Positions 10,274-18,164 of a DNA stretch of 46,625 nt are shown piece by piece. The stretch comes from Saprospiraceae bacterium (lineage in GTDB: Bacteria; Bacteroidota; Bacteroidia; Chitinophagales; Saprospiraceae), in assembly GCA_022844565.1 (NCBI GenBank), contig JALHLK010000039.1:1-46625 (forward strand), in the 5' to 3' direction. Numbering within the stretch: the stretch's first letter is position 1; each line of letters opens with the position of its first letter. The notes below the pieces were generated by a model that was given only the letters and a program-made list of their open reading frames with translations, searched no databases and was not told the DNA's origin. The position numbers and the translations under genes are program-made.

Positions 10274-10456
10274 ATTAAATTATTTGGTATATATTTTTAA
10301 GTTTAATTCTTTATTCTCTTATATGTTTATTCAAATTTCACAAGCGCCTCCTGGATTTTAATTGATTAATAAGACTAGGATAAAGCTTACAAACCGTTAT
10401 GTCTATATTTATTTACTTCCTCCTATACCCATAATTTACTATGGTATATTAAACAG

Positions 10457-10954
10457 CTAAAACTTATCAGCCAGCAATTTTCCAAAACACACACTTCCCA
10501 TATCATCCACATAATCGCCATAATTTTCAATTCTGTAATACCCATTTTTTGAGTACAAATGAATAGCCTCCGGTTGCTTATTCCCTGTTTCTAAGATACA
10601 TTTAATAAAGCCCAATTCTTTGGCCCATCTTTCTAGCTCGGATAAAACCAAGGATGCCAATCCTTTATTCCTATATGCTGGCACTACATACATTCTCTTG
10701 ACCTCCATGGTGTTCGGATCAAAAATTTTAATAGCCCCACAAGCAATTGGAGTATTATCATCATAAATAATTATTACATTTTTAATAGAGCTTAAACTAT
10801 TAAATTGATCATAAAAGCTTTGGTCTTCTTTGCCATACCGATTGAGTAAATCTAGATCTAAATCTTTTACTAAGAGTAGGAAGTGCGAGTCAGAAGAATT
10901 TGTTCTTTTTGATTGGTACATATTGTTAGTACTTAAACACTTTAACATCAACAT
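10457..10954 (-). CDS. GNAT family N-acetyltransferase
   Basis: 165 residues. The core GNAT fold is recognisable: a beta strand VKRMYVV, then the acetyl-CoA pyrophosphate loop in PAYRNKGLASLVL (R/Q-x-x-G-x-G/A type), the following helix, and a C-terminal LYSKNGYYRIENYG typical of single-domain acetyltransferases acting on small molecules or amines. ATG 10954 is 5 nt after the stop of the HAD gene, which favours coupled translation; a second in-frame ATG at 10921 (MYQSKRTN) is closer to the usual family length. It is the last gene of the kinase-like/HAD/GNAT operon. The acceptor substrate cannot be predicted. Confidence 0.85.
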   Translation of the reverse strand: MLMLKCLSTNNMYQSKRTNSSDSHFLLLVKDLDLDLLNRYGKEDQSFYDQFNSLSSIKNVIIIYDDNTPIACGAIKIFDPNTMEVKRMYVVPAYRNKGLASLVLSELERWAKELGFIKCILETGNKQPEAIHLYSKNGYYRIENYGDYVDDMGSVCFGKLLADKF

Positions 10955-10959
10955 AAATA

Positions 10960-11805
10960 TTACAATCCCGCACTTCTACATATAAAGTCAGGAATAATAC
11001 TCGATGATCTAATCATCAGGTCAGCTTCTTTTTCTGATGTGTTGCCCGAAAGTACAAGTGCTGTTGCGATACCAAATTTATTGCCTCCCATGACGTCTGT
11101 ATGTAGAGTGTCACCAATCATCAGCATTTTTGATTTGCTATAAGTGTGATAATTAGGTACGGATTCTAATGCGTAAATGAACATCTGTGTATCGGGCTTT
11201 CCAAATTTTATAAAGGTTCTGCCACTAATGGTTTCTAATATTCGAGCTACTGCCCCTGTGGCAAGGTTGAGCTCTTTATCTGATTTGGGGTAAACTTTAT
11301 CTGTATTAGCCACGATGGTAGGTATATTTCGGTATCGGAGTAAATTGTAAGTCTTGTTTAGATCAACATTCCAATCATAACCTTCATCATCCAAAAAAAC
11401 TAAAGCAGTAATCTCATCATACATGTCAGGGGTGACTCTGCTTATGGGAAAGGGTTCTAGTCCTGCTTGTACAATGTAAGAGGCGGATTGTTCTGTACCC
11501 AAATACACCACCAAGCCACTTTTTACTTTTGTCTCAAGATAAGATTTGGCCATCATACCTGATGAAATAACTTGATCTTCGGTAAGTGATCGTATACCTA
11601 ACCGTTGATATGTAGCTAATAATCCTGCAGCATTTCGCGAGGCATCGTTGGTCAAAATTCGTATCACTTTATTGCGATCGTGCAAATATTTGATGGTCTT
11701 GTCTATTCCACTAATTAACCCTTGATGATTGCGCAATACACCATAAGAATCAAAAAAGAAGACGTCATAATCATCGATAATGGAGGAAAAATCACATAAT
11801 ATCAT
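10960..11805 (-). CDS. HAD-superfamily class IIA hydrolase with altered motif I
   Basis: 281 residues. The order of HAD motifs is clear: motif I FFDSYGVL (Asp19 nucleophile), motif II ILTNDAS, a class IIA cap region in the middle, motif III in FIKFGKPD, and motif IV MIGDTLHTDVMGG. The family acts on phosphate esters such as sugar phosphates, glycerol phosphate or nucleotides. In motif I the usual second aspartate (DxD) is Tyr21, giving D-S-Y; a subgroup of class IIA proteins has D-x-W there, so this may be a natural variant rather than damage. The start codon overlaps the end of the upstream kinase-like gene (ATGA, 11802-11805), so the two products are probably made together and may act on one metabolite. 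Confidence 0.85.
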   Translation of the reverse strand: MILCDFSSIIDDYDVFFFDSYGVLRNHQGLISGIDKTIKYLHDRNKVIRILTNDASRNAAGLLATYQRLGIRSLTEDQVISSGMMAKSYLETKVKSGLVVYLGTEQSASYIVQAGLEPFPISRVTPDMYDEITALVFLDDEGYDWNVDLNKTYNLLRYRNIPTIVANTDKVYPKSDKELNLATGAVARILETISGRTFIKFGKPDTQMFIYALESVPNYHTYSKSKMLMIGDTLHTDVMGGNKFGIATALVLSGNTSEKEADLMIRSSSIIPDFICRSAGL

Positions 11806-12839
11806 AGACTCAATTGTTTTAATAGCTTAGATGAATCAAAATTTACTACATCATGGATGTGGGTATCTAACACTTCTTGCTGTAACTTAAATGCAAAAGT
11901 ATTGCTGAAGAAATATTTACCAAATCTTAATACATAATTTAATAAAAAGAATCTGTACATCTCTTTTAATAAAATGATCTCATTGTCTTGAAATGGAAAT
12001 ATTTTATGATACGTCTGAAGAAACAATACAAATCTTTCACCTTCCAAAGGGTCCATATTGTATGTAAAAACGGTGCGATCGCCTACGTCCGATACAACCC
12101 TAGAGATAAAATAAAAATCCATCATTCGAGTACATACTCTAAACCAATCGTAATCCCATCTTGAATAAAATCTTCCTCTTTCCAATGAAAAATTACCGAT
12201 ATTCCAATCTACAAATACAGGAATCTTAGAGAGCTTATGCCCTTTGTTTGCTTTAAAATTATTTAAAAATGCATCGCAATGTTGGGTAATCAATTCTACT
12301 TGTTCTCCATACTCTATTTGGCCTGAATTGGATTCCAGATATATTTTGAATGACTCAATATCACTTTCTAGTGTTTTCGAAGATTTAGGCAATGTATTTT
12401 TAACCGTATCGCAGGCTTTATGAAAATAAGCAAACTCTTTTCCAAGGTTGACGATATCTTTTTCACTTAAAATGCGAGGTAACTTATCCTTCAATCTCAT
12501 AGGTAAATAAAACACTACCCATACGTCGATGTTATCATTTTTAAAGCGATGTACATAAAGTTTATCGCCTTTCATCATAGATCTTGCTAAAAAACTATCA
12601 TGAGGTATTGATAAATTATTGGATAAAACATGGATAATCTGATGGTCTTCTGCAAAATGTTCAAACTTTCCAAAAAAAGAAATTTTGGCAATCATCAATC
12701 CCCCATCTAAAAAAGTAATCCTATACACGTGATTGGTAGAAACCTTGGCACTGATATCTACAATTTTAGAAATTACGCGACTTGGGTCATAAGCAATCCA
12801 AGCATTTTTAACAATTGTTTCGAAGTCAGTTTGATACAT
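11802..12839 (-). CDS. Aminoglycoside phosphotransferase (APH)-like kinase
   Basis: 345 residues, no signal peptide. It shows the layout of APH/choline-kinase-like small-molecule kinases: a beta-rich N-lobe with a likely ATP-binding Lys (MIAKIS, Lys52), a catalytic loop FVDWNIGNF (Asp211 as base, Asn216 as metal ligand), and a second metal site WDYDWFR (Asp229/Asp231). The classical HGD of the catalytic loop has become FVD, so the histidine is lost while the Asp and Asn remain. The substrate is unknown; being upstream of a HAD phosphatase and an acetyltransferase suggests metabolite phosphorylation rather than drug resistance (inference). First gene of the operon; 237 bp of AT-rich spacer separates it from the carboxypeptidase gene. 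Confidence 0.72.
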   Translation of the reverse strand: MYQTDFETIVKNAWIAYDPSRVISKIVDISAKVSTNHVYRITFLDGGLMIAKISFFGKFEHFAEDHQIIHVLSNNLSIPHDSFLARSMMKGDKLYVHRFKNDNIDVWVVFYLPMRLKDKLPRILSEKDIVNLGKEFAYFHKACDTVKNTLPKSSKTLESDIESFKIYLESNSGQIEYGEQVELITQHCDAFLNNFKANKGHKLSKIPVFVDWNIGNFSLERGRFYSRWDYDWFRVCTRMMDFYFISRVVSDVGDRTVFTYNMDPLEGERFVLFLQTYHKIFPFQDNEIILLKEMYRFFLLNYVLRFGKYFFSNTFAFKLQQEVLDTHIHDVVNFDSSKLLKQLSL

Positions 12840-13076
12840 GCAGGTAATTAAATAATGTTACAAAAGTCCTTTATTTCCGGATTATGCAAATAGTATTTAT
12901 CCATGGTCCAACTAAGTCACAATGGAGTACGAATACTTTTATAGATTCCCCTATATTAAAGAGATTCATGCACAAATGTAGCACTAAAGAGGTAATAGGT
13001 GGTAGGTTTTAGGTATTTGAATTAAGAAAATCTAGACAATCTTAAAGAATTAATCTATCAAACTATACCTTGAGAT

Positions 13077-15434
13077 TTATTGCTTCATAAACTTTTGCGT
13101 TTGGAGTAATCCTTTATTATCGCTTAATTCTAAAATATACATCCCACTATTGAGAATACTTACATCCAATTTCGTAAAAGTGGAACCTTTCTTAACCATC
13201 TGACCAAAAAAATTATAAATCTTAAAACTTTCAAATTGGAGATCTGTATCAAGTTGAAGTAAATCACCAACCGGACTTGGATAGATGGTTGTTGATAATT
13301 CTTCCTCTGCCGTACTGCTAATTAAAGATTTTGATACTACTTCTACAAAAAAGTCATCAATATAAATTCCATCAAATTGACTTAATTGATCTGCAATCAC
13401 AATGAACCTTATAAAAACCTTGGGTGAACCAATATAACTACTTAAAGATATTTCTTCTTGCACCCATCCATCTTGAAAACCATCATATACTATCTCATTA
13501 AAAGAGTTGGTTCTTGTAAATTTACCACACAAAGGCACAAAATTTTTACCATCGGTAGATATTTGTACTTGTGCCTTATCAAAGTTCTCTTCTATAAACC
13601 ATTTAGCTTTAAACTTCAATATTGCTTTGGAAGCTTTACTTAAATCCAAAAATCCAGGCATCACTGCATGGGAAGATGAGTTTGAAGCGTATAATCCTCC
13701 AGGCGTATCCGTAAAACTAAATTTACCCTCAGCCGCCAGTATTGATGTTCTATTCCACGAACCGTTTGTTGTCCAAGCTTGTGTGTTTTCAAAATTATCT
13801 TTAGATTCTAAGTTTGGTAGTGCTCTAAAATATGGTAACACAAAAGACTTTGTCTCTTCTATTTCGTCATATAAAACCGTATAGTCAAATTTTATTTCTT
13901 CACCATCAGCGACATCTCTATTCAATTTATACTCAAAGTAAACTGAATCTTTCTCACCAGTCAAAACATTGCTCACATATTCCACTTCTCTTTTGCCAGA
14001 TAATGCTGTTCCTTTATCAAGCTTCAATTTTATTCTTACACCATCCTTTTGGAATCCAACTTTTCTCAATTCAAAACCTATTCTTTGGATGCCATCTTGT
14101 AATGACAACGGCAAATTTAGAGGTTTAGCTTCTGCATAATTTCTAGCTATTCTTGGAATAGTCAGATTCATCTCAAGTGTGGATTTACACAGATCAATAA
14201 TGTCAGACTTTGGTGGATAAAATGATTTCCCTACTTCGGGCGTAAAACTAAAAACTCTATTTTTGGTGACAACATCTCCATATAACCAGTCATCTGCATC
14301 ACCATTCACCATATAGCCTACCGTATTTTGCCCTGTTCCAGTAGCGTAGCAGTTTTCATCAGCCATAGAAGAAGCTAGTATATTAAATAAATTAGCATCG
14401 GGATTCAAATCCGTGGTATGCCCCCAAGGATGTATTAAAAAATTACCATGGGAGTGAAAATTTAAACATAATTTAAAGTTATTATCTGTTATAAAGCTAC
14501 TCATTGCTTGAGTTTCTGGCTCTGAAAAAGCAGAAACACCTCGATAGGTTTCGCTTCTAGGGTTGGCTGAAGATCCTTCATTATCAATACCCCATTTAAA
14601 TCCATAGTTTCTATTAAGGTCTACACCCGTCAAAACCCCAGATTCATTTTTATAAGCATTTTTTCTCCACATACCACCTCCATTAGGCTGTGACAAGGAG
14701 TTTAAGATATATCCATCAGGGTTTAGACAAGGGACAAAATACAATTCTGTATTATTCAAAATGCTTGAAACAACGTTGTTTTTATCATAGTTTTCTAACA
14801 AATACCACATGAAGTAGATCATTTGACTCAAACTCATCGGTTCGCGAGCATGGTGCAGTGCCGTATATAAAATTTGAGGCTTGTTTTGCCTTTGGTTAGG
14901 GTTATTACTTATTCTCAACCATTGAAGGGGGTTTCCATTATGCGTTTTATAATTTCCTATAGTATTCCTTTCGGTTATAAGATGAGGATATTTTTTCTTC
15001 ATCTCATCAAGCGTATTGAGCATTTCTTGATAGGTATAAAAACCTCCCATAGAGCCCAATTTAAAATTACTCGGACTTATGATTGATGAATAGCTGTCAC
15101 ATTTTTTCTCTGAACATCCCGCGCTTCTAGAATCCAAATCAATTTCACTAACTCGATGAGGATTACTATAAAATTTTTCTAGATCATCTTCAAGTATTGA
15201 ATACTTCCATTTGGCAGTATTGAGTTTTAGAATGTCACTTTCGGGAATTTCAAGATCGATGTACCGACCGAATATTGGTTTTGCGTGATCAATATCTAAA
15301 TCTAAAGCAAGGAGTTTTTTAAACTCTTTCCCCACTAAATCAACTCTTACCTTTTTGTACTTTTCTTGACCTTTGATCAAAAAACTAGTACAAAAAAGGA
15401 TTAAAAATAATACAAACCTACTGGGTAAACTCAT
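13077..15434 (-). CDS. Secreted zinc carboxypeptidase (peptidase family M14) with T9SS sorting domain
   Basis: 785 residues with a signal peptide (to about residue 22). A prodomain-like region is followed by the M14 domain at about 130-425: zinc ligands in HHAREP (His195, Glu198), a third ligand in NFHSHG (His327), substrate-binding NPDGY, WRKN (Arg257) and DLNRNYG (Asn274/Arg275), and the catalytic Glu400 in FTPEVG. After a linker beta domain, residues about 545-700 look like a MAM/immune-inhibitor-A-type jelly roll (FIRFIVIADQ, IDDFFVEV). The last 70 residues or so are a type A T9SS sorting domain (IYPSPVGDLLQL, GMYILEL). All catalytic residues are present, so an active extracellular carboxypeptidase is likely, used for peptide feeding (inference). 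Confidence 0.93.
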   Translation of the reverse strand: MSLPSRFVLFLILFCTSFLIKGQEKYKKVRVDLVGKEFKKLLALDLDIDHAKPIFGRYIDLEIPESDILKLNTAKWKYSILEDDLEKFYSNPHRVSEIDLDSRSAGCSEKKCDSYSSIISPSNFKLGSMGGFYTYQEMLNTLDEMKKKYPHLITERNTIGNYKTHNGNPLQWLRISNNPNQRQNKPQILYTALHHAREPMSLSQMIYFMWYLLENYDKNNVVSSILNNTELYFVPCLNPDGYILNSLSQPNGGGMWRKNAYKNESGVLTGVDLNRNYGFKWGIDNEGSSANPRSETYRGVSAFSEPETQAMSSFITDNNFKLCLNFHSHGNFLIHPWGHTTDLNPDANLFNILASSMADENCYATGTGQNTVGYMVNGDADDWLYGDVVTKNRVFSFTPEVGKSFYPPKSDIIDLCKSTLEMNLTIPRIARNYAEAKPLNLPLSLQDGIQRIGFELRKVGFQKDGVRIKLKLDKGTALSGKREVEYVSNVLTGEKDSVYFEYKLNRDVADGEEIKFDYTVLYDEIEETKSFVLPYFRALPNLESKDNFENTQAWTTNGSWNRTSILAAEGKFSFTDTPGGLYASNSSSHAVMPGFLDLSKASKAILKFKAKWFIEENFDKAQVQISTDGKNFVPLCGKFTRTNSFNEIVYDGFQDGWVQEEISLSSYIGSPKVFIRFIVIADQLSQFDGIYIDDFFVEVVSKSLISSTAEEELSTTIYPSPVGDLLQLDTDLQFESFKIYNFFGQMVKKGSTFTKLDVSILNSGMYILELSDNKGLLQTQKFMKQ

Positions 15435-15454
15435 AAAAATTGATTATCGAGTGA

Positions 15455-15462
15455 CAAAAATA
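15455..15462 (-). promoter_or_regulatory. Possible -7 box of the carboxypeptidase gene
   Basis: Read on the minus strand this is TATTTTTG, matching the Bacteroidota -7 consensus TAnnTTTG, about 20 nt upstream of the start. No TTG (-33) is seen at the usual distance, so the call is weak. Confidence 0.25.
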
Positions 15463-15781
15463 ATAACCTATTATTAAAAAATATAATATTCAATGGTAAA
15501 AATAATTATATTTTATTTATCAATCAAATATATAGTACATTTTTTTATAATATGTTTTTTATTTCATGGTTTTACCCAAGAACATGTCAATTAAAACTAA
15601 GAATTATGGCTGTCCTAAATAATTTACTTATATTATTCCAATACCATGTGTTCTTTTTAGGAAATAAAACGCTTTTTATCCTTACCCAATCTTCTAAAAA
15701 ATATAATCCCGATCTTCACTTGTTGATTTTTTAAAAAATTGATAGCCTTCGGAGTCCTCTTTTCTAAAAAAAACTTAATTA

Positions 15782-15837
15782 AATGTTGTTCTTTTTTCAA
15801 ATCTCTGCGTTAAAAATCCTCAGCGAAGCACTGCTAT
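15782..15837 (+). repeat. Diverged 56-bp repeat, copy 1
   Basis: Runs from AATGTTGTTC to ACTGCTAT. It matches the reverse complement of 16421-16476 at about 46 of 56 positions without gaps. Both copies can be read from an ATG as a short hydrophobic peptide (here MLFFFQISALKILSEALL), so a decayed coding sequence or a micro-ORF is possible. Confidence 0.7.
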
Positions 15838-16169
15838 CCATCTAAGTTTTGTCTTGAACTATAACTAGAAACATTTCTCAAAATATGTAGGAATCTAACC
15901 AATTAATTAAAAAACAATTCAGACTTACTTCAATTGAGTTGTAAAAATTTTTCAACCAAAACAGTTTATAAACCATAATATGTTGGTAATATAGATGCTA
16001 GAAAAATCAGCTTAAAATAATAAAAAATACATATAAAAATACATCATAATATATAAAATCAATTAAAATATAATATATGTGATTTTTTATTATAAATAAA
16101 TTATCTATGTGTATATGACTAATTAAAATATTTATGTTTCATAAACCAAAAGTTATAAACATATCAACA

Positions 16170-16506
16170 AGTGCTCTGACTAGATAATCATTTAACCCAA
16201 ATCCACATTAGACTTTATTCGAATGAATATATGACAAAATAGTTGGCATTGCTCGGAAATTTTATCCCGCAGGTGTAGCCCAAGATACATCGAGGACATA
16301 AAATTGAGAACGATGACAAATATGAAGTCAGATTTTCATGCAGTTCATTTCTAATGCGGATTTTGGGTTTAAATTAAAATGGAAGTAATTTTTTAAAACA
16401 TCGAGGCAAAAATTTGCGGCATAGCAGCGCTACGCTAATAATTTTTAACGAAGAGATTTTGAAAAAGGACGACATTTTATTAAATTTTTTATCTGGTCAG
16501 AGCACT
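16170..16506. repeat. 337-bp element with nested inverted repeats (MITE-like or IS remnant)
   Basis: The outer arms are 16170-16187 (AGTGCTCTGACTAGATAA) and 16489-16506, identical at 17 of 18 positions after reverse complementing. A second, inner pair is 16191-16212 and 16350-16373 (TTTAAcccaaa.tcc.cattaga), differing by two single-base gaps and one substitution. A third small hairpin uses AATTTTAT (16258-16265) and ATAAAATT (16298-16305). No transposase gene and no target-site duplication are seen. The composition differs from the surrounding AT-rich DNA (for example CGGCATAGCAGCGCTACGC). A non-autonomous element or the remnant of an insertion sequence is the best reading. Confidence 0.6.
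16421..16476 (-). repeat. Diverged 56-bp repeat, copy 2 (inside the 337-bp element)
   Basis: Inverted copy of 15782-15837, about 82 percent identical. Read on the minus strand from 16475 it would give a peptide starting MSSFFKISSLKIISVALL, similar to the peptide of copy 1. Its location inside the inverted-repeat element suggests that copy 1 is the trace of a second such element. Confidence 0.65.
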
Positions 16507-16693
16507 AGCTGTTAATCATTTAATTTTAATAACGCCGATAGTTATCTCCATGTTTGTTAAAAAACTAGCATAATAATGAAGAATAATTGGAGGTTAAGGT
16601 TTCTGTCATATTGACCTTTTTTGATGATGCTCATAACAAATGATCCAATATAATTGTGACACTTATTTTGAAGATCATTGTGTTTGATATAAG

Positions 16694-16729
16694 TTTCTAA
16701 AACTACAATAGCCGTTGTAGTTTTAGAAA
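16694..16729. repeat. Perfect 15-bp inverted repeat with 6-nt loop
   Basis: TTTCTAAAACTACAA (16694-16708), loop TAGCCG, then the exact complement (16715-16729). There is no T-run on either side, so it is not a standard terminator of pdhA, which has its own hairpin 70 bp away. Confidence 0.65.
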
Positions 16730-16786
16730 ATAAATAAATTTGTGACTATAGTAATAAAATTATGGCCGTGTACCCATCATAAATGG

Positions 16787-16824
16787 TAAAAAAAAAGGCT
16801 ACGAAAGAAATCGTAGCCTTTTTT
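16787..16824. terminator. Intrinsic terminator of pdhA
   Basis: Stem GGCTACGA / TCGTAGCC (16797-16804 and 16811-16818) with loop AAGAAA. It is flanked by a long A-run on the left, which is a U-run in the minus-strand transcript, and by TTTTTT on the right, so it could also stop plus-strand transcription. It starts 21 nt after the pdhA stop codon. Confidence 0.85.
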
Positions 16825-16845
16825 GTAGTATTATCAACAAAGAAA

Positions 16846-17871
16846 CTAATCCATTATAAACGGATAATCCTTTTGCATATAGTTATCATCATAAAGTTCT
16901 GATCCAAGAGGATAGTCAGACTCATCCGCAAATTTCATTGCATCTTCGATTTCTAGATCTATCGCTTCTTTGATTTTTGTAACCTCTGCTTCGGTTGCTA
17001 TTCCATTAGATACTATAGTAAGTTCAGTAACTTTAACAGGATCCTGTTCTTTATAATCTTCTAATTCTTCTTTAGTTCTGTATGTTGCAGGATCAGATAC
17101 CGAATGGCCTCTATATCTGTATGTTTTAATTTCCAAGTAGTATGGCCCTTTACCAGCTCTAATATGTTCCGCAGCTTTCATAAAAGCATCATAAACAGAT
17201 TCAGGATTCATACCGTCAACTGGTTCTGAAGGCATATCGTATGCAAGCCCAAGTTTCCATAAGTCTTGTACATTACTTGTTCTCTTTACAGAAGTACCCA
17301 TGGCATAATGATTATTTTCACAAATATACAATACTGGCAATTTCCATGTCATAGCCATATTAAATGATTCATGTAGTGCACCTTGTCTTGCAGCACCATC
17401 ACCAAACATGCAAACTGTAATATTATCAGTACCTTTATATTGTTCTGCCAAAGCAATACCTGTACCTATTGGAATTTGTGCACCAACGATACCATTACCG
17501 CCATAATAATGATGCTCTTTCGAGAAAAAATGCATACTTCCACCTTTGCCTTTTACATTTCCTGTACTTTTTCCGTATAATTCAGCCATACAAGATTTAG
17601 AACTTAGACCTCGCGCTAAAGCGACACCGTGTTGTCTATAACCTGTTAACACATTGTCTGTTGGTCGTAATGCACTTGCTAGAGCAGCTCCGATGGCCTC
17701 TTGACCTATATAAACATGAAAAAACCCTCTGATTTTTTGTTGTGAATATGCGAATAAGCCTTTCTCTTCAAATCTTCTTATTCGATACATGGTTTCAAAC
17801 CATTTCATGTGTAGCTCTTTGCTATGTTTAGCTACTTTTTTCTCTTTTTTGGGTTCTAATACCTCCGCCAT
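16846..17871 (-). CDS. pdhA: Pyruvate dehydrogenase E1 component, alpha subunit
   Basis: 341 residues, the usual length for E1 alpha. It carries the thiamine diphosphate binding motif MFGDGAARQGALHESFN ending in ENNHYAMGT (GDG...NN), the conserved FHVYIGQEAIGAA, GYRQHG and GGSMHFF segments, and the C-terminal YRGHSVSDPATYRTKEE loop. With E1 beta it decarboxylates pyruvate and passes the acetyl group to E2; E1 beta and E2 are not in this window. A lysine-rich N-terminal extension of about 20 residues precedes the domain. It is monocistronic, with a terminator directly downstream and a TATCTTTG box upstream. Branched-chain 2-oxo acid dehydrogenase alpha is the alternative, but the motifs fit PdhA better. 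Confidence 0.95.
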   Translation of the reverse strand: MAEVLEPKKEKKVAKHSKELHMKWFETMYRIRRFEEKGLFAYSQQKIRGFFHVYIGQEAIGAALASALRPTDNVLTGYRQHGVALARGLSSKSCMAELYGKSTGNVKGKGGSMHFFSKEHHYYGGNGIVGAQIPIGTGIALAEQYKGTDNITVCMFGDGAARQGALHESFNMAMTWKLPVLYICENNHYAMGTSVKRTSNVQDLWKLGLAYDMPSEPVDGMNPESVYDAFMKAAEHIRAGKGPYYLEIKTYRYRGHSVSDPATYRTKEELEDYKEQDPVKVTELTIVSNGIATEAEVTKIKEAIDLEIEDAMKFADESDYPLGSELYDDNYMQKDYPFIMD

Positions 17872-17943
17872 ATCAATTTACTTAGTTATATTTTATAAAT
17901 CTTATTCTCTGTGATCTTAAACTACTTTCCCGCATTTAAATCG

Positions 17944-17951
17944 CAAAGATA
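17944..17951 (-). promoter_or_regulatory. Probable -7 box of pdhA
   Basis: On the minus strand TATCTTTG, a perfect TAnnTTTG box, about 73 nt upstream of the pdhA start. A TTG lies only 11 nt further upstream, closer than the usual spacing of about 19, so the -33 element is uncertain. Confidence 0.4.
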
Positions 17952-18092
17952 ATATAATGAGTCAACATTTTTAGAACGTATTTTGTAAAAATATAATGTA
18001 CATACTAAAAATATAAAAAGGGAACAGAATAATAACCAAATTGTAAGGTAATAGTTTGCAAAGGTTCTAAATAATTCCAAACTGAAGAAATA

Positions 18093-18129
18093 AAAAAGCG
18101 CAAGAAAATTAACTCCTCTTACGCTTTTT
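18093..18129. terminator. Terminator of dnaK
   Basis: AAAAAGCG (18093-18100) pairs with CGCTTTTT (18122-18129), with AAGA/TCTT continuing the stem after one mismatch. The A and T runs on the two sides make it usable in both directions. It lies 36 nt past the dnaK stop codon. Confidence 0.75.
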
Positions 18130-18164
18130 AAAATTATAAATTACAAATTTTAGATATTCGACTA

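Larger units (their letters stand above)
15435..16845. other. 1.4-kb gene-free region rich in repeats
   Basis: No convincing gene is present; the AT content is very high, above all at 15470-15560 and 15990-16140. The only open frame of note (15552-15734) has no family features. The region holds two copies of a 56-bp repeat, a 337-bp element bounded by inverted repeats, a perfect 15-bp hairpin and the pdhA terminator, described separately. It looks like a site where mobile or repetitive DNA has accumulated. Confidence 0.7.

Noticed and set aside
11802-12839. Aminoglycoside resistance gene
   Set aside because: The fold is APH-like, but the HGD histidine is missing and the operon partners point to metabolism.
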